Part shown: positions 1 through 4,905 of the stretch, one piece after another
Layout: each line of letters opens with the position of its first letter
Numbering within the stretch: position 1 is the stretch's first letter
NCBI GenBank assembly: GCA_021797385.1
Contig: JAJZZW010000115.1
Span: forward strand, 1 to 6,199
Direction of reading: 5' to 3'
DNA from: Thermoplasmata archaeon
GTDB lineage: Archaea > Thermoplasmatota > Thermoplasmata > Thermoplasmatales > Thermoplasmataceae
Length of the DNA stretch: 6,199 bases
Program-made: the position numbers and the translations under genes
The notes under the pieces: model-generated
The model's input: only the letters and a program-made list of their open reading frames with translations
The model's database searches: none
What the model was told of the DNA's origin: nothing

Positions 1-941
1 TCCTCCTTATCAAAGCCTATCAACGGCCTGAATATGGGCATTCTTATGTCCATGGAAAGTGATTTCAGGTTTTTAGGTATCTGTGATGAGACCTGCCCTA
101 TTGATTCGCCGGTAACAATTGCATCATAATTGTACTTTCTGCAAAGTACTTCCGCATATCTGTACAGCAATTCTTTGAATATTAAATTGGCATATTTCTG
201 TGATGGATTGTTTACAATCTCGGTAATCAGCGATGTGCCATCCATTATGAATATATTCCCATTATAACCTTTTGAATATTTTACCAGGAGGTTTCTGGCT
301 GATTTCAGCATATAAATTGTATCCGATGGGTGTGCCAGGGAGCAGAAAAGTATATCGGCGGCCATGCCTCTTTTCATTACCATGTAAGTGGCCACGGGGG
401 AATCAATACCCCCTGAAAAAAGGGATATTGCACTGCCCTCGGACCTCAGCGGCAGTCCTCCCGGGCCATCTATTTTTTCTGTGAATGTATAGAAATTTTT
501 ATCGCGTACCTCTATGAACAGGGGTGCTTCAGGATTTTCAAGATTTACACCGGAAGATAGATTGTAAAGGGCATCACCAACCGCTATTTCCAGTTCCTTG
601 GATGTGAAATTATGTGTTCCCTTTCTGGTGGCACGGATGGCAAAGCTTTTACCGGAAACATACTTCGAATAATGTTCAACACATTTTGAAACTATATCAT
701 CAATGCTGCTAAATGTGTATTCACGGGCTTGGGAAAAGGATTTTATGCCGAAAATACGTGGTAGTAATTCAAGGAATATGCTATCATCTGAATACAGGTA
801 TATACGACCGTCACTTTTTTTATATTTTAAATTGAAATTTTCTGGAAGTGATGAAATTATATTTTCCATGAGGGTTTTTTCCATCATTCTCCTGGTTTTA
901 TTTCCCTTCAGCCCTATTTCAGAATATCTGACAATAAACAT
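1..941 (-). CDS. thiI: tRNA 4-thiouridine synthase ThiI (partial, C-terminus beyond left edge)
   Basis: ThiI activates U8 of tRNA by adenylation and replaces its oxygen with sulfur, giving 4-thiouridine; in some organisms it also passes sulfur to thiamine synthesis. Translating the minus strand from ATG at 941 gives 313 codons open to the window edge. The N-terminus MFIVRYSEIGLKGNKTRR is the family's usual opening. A THUMP domain follows (roughly residues 55-165), with the conserved R103-A-T-R-K-G-T-H110-N-F stretch. The adenylating PP-loop is S176-GGIDSP182, and T277-GESIGQVSSQ287 is a second family signature. The start was chosen because the first residues already match the family; an in-frame ATG at 884 would remove them. 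The gene is divergent from the flavin reductase and probably leaderless. The part missing on the left would hold the end of the catalytic domain, so the presence of a CxxC motif or rhodanese domain cannot be judged. Confidence 0.93.
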   Translation of the reverse strand, partial: MFIVRYSEIGLKGNKTRRMMEKTLMENIISSLPENFNLKYKKSDGRIYLYSDDSIFLELLPRIFGIKSFSQAREYTFSSIDDIVSKCVEHYSKYVSGKSFAIRATRKGTHNFTSKELEIAVGDALYNLSSGVNLENPEAPLFIEVRDKNFYTFTEKIDGPGGLPLRSEGSAISLFSGGIDSPVATYMVMKRGMAADILFCSLAHPSDTIYMLKSARNLLVKYSKGYNGNIFIMDGTSLITEIVNNPSQKYANLIFKELLYRYAEVLCRKYNYDAIVTGESIGQVSSQIPKNLKSLSMDIRMPIFRPLIGFDKE

Positions 942-961
942 TTATTACATATCTTTAATTT

Positions 962-971
962 CTATTTATGT
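962..971 (-). promoter_or_regulatory. TATA-like box for thiI
   Basis: Read on the minus strand this is ACATAAATAG, centred about 25 nt before the thiI ATG at 941, with purine-rich GAAAGCAA just upstream as a possible BRE. No GGTGA/GGAGG lies between box and ATG, so a leaderless transcript is the simplest reading. A second AT-rich element at 998-1011 could also be read in this direction and would give a leader of about 35 nt. Confidence 0.5.
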
Positions 972-995
972 ATTGCTTTCAAAAAGTATCGCTAA

Positions 996-1011
996 AATAT
1001 TTAATATATAA
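996..1011 (+). promoter_or_regulatory. TATA-like box for the flavin reductase gene
   Basis: The run AATATTTAATATATAA lies 15-30 nt before the ATG at 1026, where an archaeal TATA box for a leaderless mRNA is expected. The bases just before the ATG (GGTATCTGACTGC) contain no convincing Shine-Dalgarno. The element is nearly palindromic, so it could bind TBP in either direction between the divergent genes. Confidence 0.5.
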
Positions 1012-1025
1012 CGGTATCTGACTGC

Positions 1026-1589
1026 ATGGAAACAATAAAAATAGCAGGATTCGGAGGAAGCTTAAGAAAAGAATCATATAACAGATATTTACTGGAAAAC
1101 GCGGTAAATCTGATGCCGGAAAATTCAGAATTGAAAATACTCAGCATCAGGAATTTCCCGCTTATGAATCAGGATGAGGAGAATAATTATCCGGAAAACG
1201 TAAAAAATTTCAAGAAACAGGTAAAGGAAGCAGATGGTGTGCTTATAGTAACGCCGGAGTATAACTATTCAGTTCCAGGATATTTAAAAAATGTTCTGGA
1301 TGTTGCTTCAAGGCCATACGGAGACAGCCCGTTCGATGGAAAACCGGTTGCAATAATGAGTGCGTCTATCGGGATGCTTGGTGGATCCAGGGCACAGTAT
1401 CATCTGAGGCAGAGCTGTGTGTTTCTCAATATGATTCCAGTAAACACACCTGAGGTGTTTGTTACATTTGCGCCACAAAAATTTGATGAAAATGGAAAAT
1501 TGACAGATGAAATGACTGCCAAATTTGCAGGACAGCTTCTTGAAAATCTCGTAAATCTGGCAAGAGACCTGAAAAAGGCTCACCACTAA
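1026..1589 (+). CDS. NAD(P)H-dependent FMN/quinone reductase, ChrR/YieF-like
   Basis: This is a 187-residue cytoplasmic flavodoxin-fold reductase of the FMN_red family. Members bind FMN and use NAD(P)H to reduce quinones, free flavins, azo dyes or metal oxyanions. Family motifs are in order: the FMN-phosphate loop G11-S-L-R-K-E-S-Y-N19, the isoalloxazine loop T76-PEYNYSVPGYLKN89, and the third loop G116-MLGGSRAQYHLRQ129. The YHLRQ and PEYNYSVP segments closely resemble bacterial ChrR/YieF proteins. Length is normal for the family and there is no signal peptide or membrane segment. The start at 1026 places residue 1 six residues before the first beta-strand glycine. The gene is divergent from thiI and 89 nt upstream of the isoprenoid operon on the same strand. 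The physiological substrate cannot be read from sequence; the family call is firm, but quinone versus flavin specificity is not. Confidence 0.9.
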   Translation: METIKIAGFGGSLRKESYNRYLLENAVNLMPENSELKILSIRNFPLMNQDEENNYPENVKNFKKQVKEADGVLIVTPEYNYSVPGYLKNVLDVASRPYGDSPFDGKPVAIMSASIGMLGGSRAQYHLRQSCVFLNMIPVNTPEVFVTFAPQKFDENGKLTDEMTAKFAGQLLENLVNLARDLKKAHH

Positions 1590-1590
1590 A

Positions 1591-1609
1591 TATTTTTGCA
1601 TCCAATTTT
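1591..1609 (+). terminator. possible oligo-T terminator after the reductase gene
   Basis: Just after the stop codon are TATTTTTG and, a few bases on, AATTTTC. Archaeal termination often relies on short U-tracts without a hairpin, so one of these could end the reductase transcript. The tracts are only 5 and 4 T long in an AT-rich background, so the call is weak. Confidence 0.25.
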
Positions 1610-1648
1610 CGGGAATGCACACAATAATCAGGGATTTATTGAGTCAAA

Positions 1649-1667
1649 TTTAATAACTTTATAAATA
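1649..1667 (+). promoter_or_regulatory. TATA-like elements before the isoprenoid operon
   Basis: Two elements overlap this stretch. TTTAATAA (1649-1656) is centred about 27 nt before the kinase ATG at 1679, right for a leaderless mRNA. TTTATAAATA (1658-1667) looks like the stronger box but is only about 16 nt from the ATG and would put the transcription start inside the gene. No Shine-Dalgarno is present before the ATG. I take the first element as the working box. Confidence 0.5.
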
Positions 1668-1678
1668 TTATTTATGAA

Positions 1679-2407
1679 ATGATAGTAATCAAGCTCGGTG
1701 GAAGTGCAATCACAAAGAAATCAGAATATAGATCATTCAACGAATCCGTTGTTGTAAACATAGTAAAAACACTGAATGGAATTAATGATAATATGATTAT
1801 AGTACATGGAGGTGGATCTTTCGGGCACATAAAAGCCAAAGAATATGGATTGCCGGGTTTTGCCAGTGAACGGACAATGAAAGGCATGAATATTGTCCAT
1901 AACGATATGGCTAATCTGAACCTCAAAATTTCTAAAATTTTATACAGCAGTGGAATTTATAACATACCTCTTCCTGTATCCTCACTAGTTTATGATAATA
2001 AAAAAAATTATGCGGTATTCGGAAAATATCTGAATATGGGAATAACGCCTGTTTCCTATGGAGATACCTATATCCACGGGAATAAAATAGGAATATATTC
2101 CGGGGATAATATAGCATATGATGTTGCCAGAAGATTTCATCCCTCCGCGGTTGTATTCTTTTCAGATGTTGATGGTATTTATGATAAAAATCCTAAAACA
2201 AATCCGGATGCAAAGCTCTTGAAAACAATTTCAGGTGAATTCCAGCACGATGATGCAACGCCCGATGTGACCGGGGGCATAATGAACAAGTACAGAAAAA
2301 TGAGGGGTATTTCTGATCTTGGTATACCTGTATACCTGATCAATGGATTATACCCGGAACGAATATATAATATAGGGAAGAATAATTTTACAGGAACGGT
2401 GATTTGA
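1679..2407 (+). CDS. isopentenyl phosphate kinase
   Basis: This enzyme phosphorylates isopentenyl phosphate with ATP to give isopentenyl diphosphate, the last phosphorylation in the archaeal mevalonate variants. The 242-residue protein has the amino-acid-kinase fold and family length. Visible motifs are M-I-V-I-K5-L-G-G-S9, with K14 following; the H43-GGGSFGH50 loop, whose final His is the catalytic residue in characterised archaeal enzymes; Y140-SGD143; the nucleotide-site segment S162-DVDGIY168; and D196-VTGGI201 with K204. The start at 1679 is fixed because the glycine-rich LGGS lies at residues 6-9 and no longer in-frame form fits. The stop is directly followed by the isomerase ATG, and the two enzymes act consecutively. 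By memory of the family it looks closest to the Thermoplasma enzyme. Residues lining the prenyl-tail pocket were not assigned, so longer-chain activity cannot be judged. Confidence 0.95.
   Translation: MIVIKLGGSAITKKSEYRSFNESVVVNIVKTLNGINDNMIIVHGGGSFGHIKAKEYGLPGFASERTMKGMNIVHNDMANLNLKISKILYSSGIYNIPLPVSSLVYDNKKNYAVFGKYLNMGITPVSYGDTYIHGNKIGIYSGDNIAYDVARRFHPSAVVFFSDVDGIYDKNPKTNPDAKLLKTISGEFQHDDATPDVTGGIMNKYRKMRGISDLGIPVYLINGLYPERIYNIGKNNFTGTVI
2398..2403 (+). promoter_or_regulatory. Shine-Dalgarno GGTGAT for the IPP isomerase
   Basis: GGTGAT is complementary to the conserved 3' end of 16S rRNA. It lies in the last codons of the kinase gene, 4 nt before the isomerase ATG, and the stop TGA fills the spacer. 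The layout GGTGATTTGAATG implies coupled translation. Confidence 0.7.
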
Positions 2408-3457
2408 ATGATAGAAAATAGAAAGGAAGAACATATAAACATTGCCGAAAATATGAATGTTACATCTGAACACAACTTCTGGGATGATATTCGGCTGATT
2501 CACAGGGCTTTGCCCGAAGTGGATTATGATGCAATTAATACAGGCATAGATTTTCTGGGCACCCATTTTGACTATCCATTTTTGATATCCTCCATGACCG
2601 GAGGGACTGAGAAGGCCAGAAAAATCAATGCAAATCTTGCAAAGGCAGCTGAAGAGTTCCACATCGGCATGGGTGTCGGTAGCATGAGGGCTGCCATAGA
2701 AAATAAGGATATTGCAGGAACATTTTCAGTGATAAATGATTTCAAAATTCCCGCAAAATTTGCAAATATAGGGGCACCACAACTAATAGGCCAGGATAAA
2801 CCACCGATTTCTGATAAGGACATTGAATATATCTTCAATTTGATAGGGGCAAAGTATCTTATAGTGCACTTCAACTTTCTTCAGGAGATGGTACAGCCAG
2901 AAGGGGACAGGAATGCAAAGGGGGTACTTTCCAGATTAAAAGAAATTGCAAAATCGTACCCGGTAATTGCCAAGGAAACAGGAAGCGGGTTTTCCAGGGA
3001 AGATGCTCTGGATCTAAGGGATGCCGGCGTAAAGGCAATCGATGTTGGAGGTCTGGGTGGCACCTCTTTTGCAGCTATTGAATATTACAGGGCGGAAAAA
3101 ATACAGAACAATGAGAAAATGCATACAGGAAAGACCTTCTGGAACTGGGGGATACCTTCACCTGCTTCTATTAAATTCTGTTCTGTGGGAATTCCAATCA
3201 TAGGAAGCGGAGGAATAAGAAACGGGGAGGATATTGTAAAGTCCATAATCATGGGTGCAGATATGGGCGCAATGGCAAGAAATTTTCTGAAGGCAGCAGA
3301 TACATCCTATGAAGAATTAAAATTCGAGATAAACAATATAATAAAGGATATAAAAATTTCAATGTTTCTTTCTGCGGCTTCAAATGTTCCGGATTTGAAA
3401 AACAAAAGATATATAGTATTTGATCCGTTGTATTCATGGCTTGACCAGGGTGATTGA
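2408..3457 (+). CDS. fni: type 2 isopentenyl-diphosphate isomerase (FMN-dependent)
   Basis: This enzyme interconverts IPP and DMAPP using reduced FMN and Mg2+, supplying the starter unit for archaeal isoprenoid lipids. The 349-residue protein is a TIM barrel of normal family length. Visible motifs are R5-K6-E-E-H9 at the N-terminus; I60-SSMTGG66; G89-VGSMRAA96; A119-NIGAP124; the active-site stretch H154-F-N156-F-L-Q159-E160, with PEGD at 164-167; a V-G-G-L-G-G-T-S stretch at about 216-223; W-G-I-P; and the FMN-phosphate segment GSGGIRNGEDI. By homology Q159 and E160 match the Gln/Glu pair used in proton transfer and Mg2+ binding. Oddities are Met in GSMR where GSQR is usual, and Phe in HFNFLQE where HLNPLQE or HLNVIQE is usual. 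It starts directly after the kinase stop and ends directly before the ZPR1 start, so it is the middle gene of the operon. Confidence 0.96.
   Translation: MIENRKEEHINIAENMNVTSEHNFWDDIRLIHRALPEVDYDAINTGIDFLGTHFDYPFLISSMTGGTEKARKINANLAKAAEEFHIGMGVGSMRAAIENKDIAGTFSVINDFKIPAKFANIGAPQLIGQDKPPISDKDIEYIFNLIGAKYLIVHFNFLQEMVQPEGDRNAKGVLSRLKEIAKSYPVIAKETGSGFSREDALDLRDAGVKAIDVGGLGGTSFAAIEYYRAEKIQNNEKMHTGKTFWNWGIPSPASIKFCSVGIPIIGSGGIRNGEDIVKSIIMGADMGAMARNFLKAADTSYEELKFEINNIIKDIKISMFLSAASNVPDLKNKRYIVFDPLYSWLDQGD
3449..3454 (+). promoter_or_regulatory. Shine-Dalgarno GGTGAT for the ZPR1-like gene
   Basis: GGTGAT lies in the last sense codons of the isomerase gene, 3 nt from the next ATG. The sequence GGTGATTGAATG packs ribosome-binding site, stop and start into 12 nt. 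It nearly copies the junction at 2398-2410. Confidence 0.7.
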
Positions 3458-3958
3458 ATGGAAGAAATAAAAACGGATACAAGATGCCCTAACTGCAATG
3501 AGTTTTTGTTCTATCTCGAGGCTGATAATGATATACCATATGAGGGAAAAATAACTATACACACATACATCTGCAAGAATTGCAGTTACAGGAATGTTAC
3601 GATAGAACGGCACGACAAGGATGAGCCAAAGATAATCAAATTCAAAATAAAAAATAAGAATGATTTGAAAACAATAGTTTACAGATCACCTGATGCAAGT
3701 GTGCAGATACCAGAGCTTGATGCTGAAATATCCCCCGGGATAGCTTCTACCGGATATATAACCACAGTTGAGGGAATTTTAACCAGCATAAAGGAGAAGC
3801 TCGCCATAATGGGCGATGGGGAGGATGTTAATTATTTGAGGCAGAGAATAGATGGAATACTCAGCGGGGCTGAAGAAAAAATCACGATAATTATAGATGA
3901 TGATTCGGGCAAGAGCAAGATAAATAGCAGCCGGGCAGAAGTGAATACAAAAGGGTGA
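3458..3958 (+). CDS. ZPR1-type zinc finger protein
   Basis: The 166-residue protein has one ZPR1 module. A four-cysteine zinc finger is formed by C10-P-N-C13 and C39-K-N-C42, with the family-like IPY at 26-28 and S-Y-R-N after the second pair. A beta-rich A-domain (about 58-150) contains V74-YRSPDASVQIPELDAEI91 and G99-YITTVEGIL108, both strongly family-like. Eukaryotic ZPR1 has two such modules and works with elongation factor 1A; archaeal members have one module and their role is little studied. A part in folding or handling of a translation factor is inference from the eukaryotic family only. The last 20 or so residues are polar, acidic then mixed, and probably disordered. The gene is joined without a gap to the IPP isomerase gene. 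Confidence 0.9.
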   Translation: MEEIKTDTRCPNCNEFLFYLEADNDIPYEGKITIHTYICKNCSYRNVTIERHDKDEPKIIKFKIKNKNDLKTIVYRSPDASVQIPELDAEISPGIASTGYITTVEGILTSIKEKLAIMGDGEDVNYLRQRIDGILSGAEEKITIIIDDDSGKSKINSSRAEVNTKG

Positions 3959-3977
3959 ATTGTCTACATGTACAAAA

Positions 3978-3986
3978 TTTAATATA
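3978..3986 (+). promoter_or_regulatory. TATA-like box for the ABC transporter genes
   Basis: TTTAATATA is centred about 26 nt before the ATG at 4008 and shares TTTAATA with the boxes before 1026 and 1679. No Shine-Dalgarno precedes the ATG (TTTTATGCCCTTTC). This supports a separate leaderless unit starting at 4008 rather than read-through from the ZPR1 gene alone. Confidence 0.55.
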
Positions 3987-4007
3987 GTATTTATTTTATG
4001 CCCTTTC

Positions 4008-4904
4008 ATGATTACAATTACCAACCTTACCAAAACTTTTAAAAATTTCAAGGCTGTTAATAATTTAAATATGGAAATAAATAATGGTGAAATACTGGGA
4101 CTTGCTGGATTGAACGGTGCCGGTAAGAGTACCACAATACGGGCAACTACAGGTATAATATTCCCCACATCCGGAAAAATTATGGTTGATAATTATAACA
4201 TAGTGACAAATAAGGTCGAGGCTTCAAAACATATAGGATGGGTCCCAGAACTTCCAAACTTTGAACCTGATTCAAAACCCATACCGCTCCTGAAATACTA
4301 TGCCGGGTTATATGGCATAAAATCTAAGGATGTTGAAAATGAGATTGTTGAACTGATGAAGAGATTTGATATATATGCATATAAAAATCGAAAACTAAGG
4401 TATTATTCCCAGGGAATGAAAAAAAGATTTTCTTTAATAGCATCCATGATGGGCAATCCCGATAATTTCCTTTTCGATGAGACACTGAATGGACTTGACC
4501 CACAGGGTGTAAAGGAAGTCCGTGACTTTATAATAGACCTTAAAAAACAGGGTAAATCTATTCTGCTTTCCTCCCATATATTATCAGAATTGCAGAATGT
4601 AGCGGACAGGATAGCAATAATGAAAGATGGAGCTATAATAAAAACGCTTACAAGGGATGACTTAAAGAATCTTGGAACAACAGGAATCAAAATCCATGTT
4701 AAAAACCCAGATGATAAGATAGATAATCTCCTATCAAATTTCGGCGAGACTGTATCCGATGGATATTATTATATTATAAAAAAGACAGAAAACGCTGATC
4801 CATCAGAAGTGAATGATGAACTTGTCAGGGCAAATTACAAGGTTGATTATATCAGCATGGAAAATGAGACTCTTGAAGATTATTTCCTTAATATGGTGAG
4901 ATAA
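4008..4904 (+). CDS. ABC transporter ATP-binding protein (ABC-2 exporter type)
   Basis: This is the 298-residue cytoplasmic ATPase subunit that hydrolyses ATP to drive the permease encoded next. Visible in order are Walker A G34-LNGAGKS41; a Q-loop position in I76-GWVPE81, with Glu in place of Gln; signature Y133-SQGMKKR140; Walker B N153-FLFDE158; D-loop N161-GLDP165; and H-loop S188-S-H190. A C-terminal domain (about 205-298) ends with ENETLEDYFL, typical of ATPases paired with ABC-2 permeases. The frame is open upstream to a TTG at 3960. I prefer the ATG at 4008 because MITITNLTKTF matches the normal start of the family and a TATA-like box lies 26 nt before it, inside the longer version. 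The permease ATG follows one base after the stop. The substrate cannot be inferred. Confidence 0.93.
   Translation: MITITNLTKTFKNFKAVNNLNMEINNGEILGLAGLNGAGKSTTIRATTGIIFPTSGKIMVDNYNIVTNKVEASKHIGWVPELPNFEPDSKPIPLLKYYAGLYGIKSKDVENEIVELMKRFDIYAYKNRKLRYYSQGMKKRFSLIASMMGNPDNFLFDETLNGLDPQGVKEVRDFIIDLKKQGKSILLSSHILSELQNVADRIAIMKDGAIIKTLTRDDLKNLGTTGIKIHVKNPDDKIDNLLSNFGETVSDGYYYIIKKTENADPSEVNDELVRANYKVDYISMENETLEDYFLNMVR
4895..4899 (+). promoter_or_regulatory. Shine-Dalgarno GGTGA for the ABC permease
   Basis: GGTGA lies in the last sense codons of the ATPase gene, 6 nt before the permease ATG at 4906, and supports that start and coupled translation of the two subunits. Confidence 0.65.
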
Positions 4905-4905
4905 A

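Noticed and set aside
272..484. Plus-strand open frame of 70 codons
   Set aside because: It lies antisense to the PP-loop region of thiI, has no family-like sequence and no ribosome-binding site.
703..1011. Plus-strand open frame of 102 codons with hydrophobic stretches
   Set aside because: It is antisense to the N-terminus and promoter of thiI, whose minus-strand reading matches its family from the first residue.
1597..1619. Inverted repeat TGCAT...ATGCA after the flavin reductase gene
   Set aside because: A 5-bp stem with a 13-nt loop and no following T-run is too weak to call a hairpin or operator.
1308..1622. Minus-strand open frame of 104 codons
   Set aside because: It is a shadow of the flavin reductase gene, which has clear FMN-binding motifs on the plus strand.
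2348..2662. Minus-strand open frame of 104 codons across the kinase-isomerase junction
   Set aside because: It is antisense to two firmly identified enzymes and has no recognisable motif.
3968..3982. Mini-frame ATG TAC AAA ATT TAA after the ZPR1 gene, with GGTGA nine bases upstream
   Set aside because: Four codons overlapping the probable TATA box of the ABC unit; most likely chance.
3779..4168. Minus-strand open frame of 129 codons with hydrophobic segments
   Set aside because: It is antisense to the ZPR1 C-terminus and the ABC Walker A region; the hydrophobicity is a by-product of the opposite strand.
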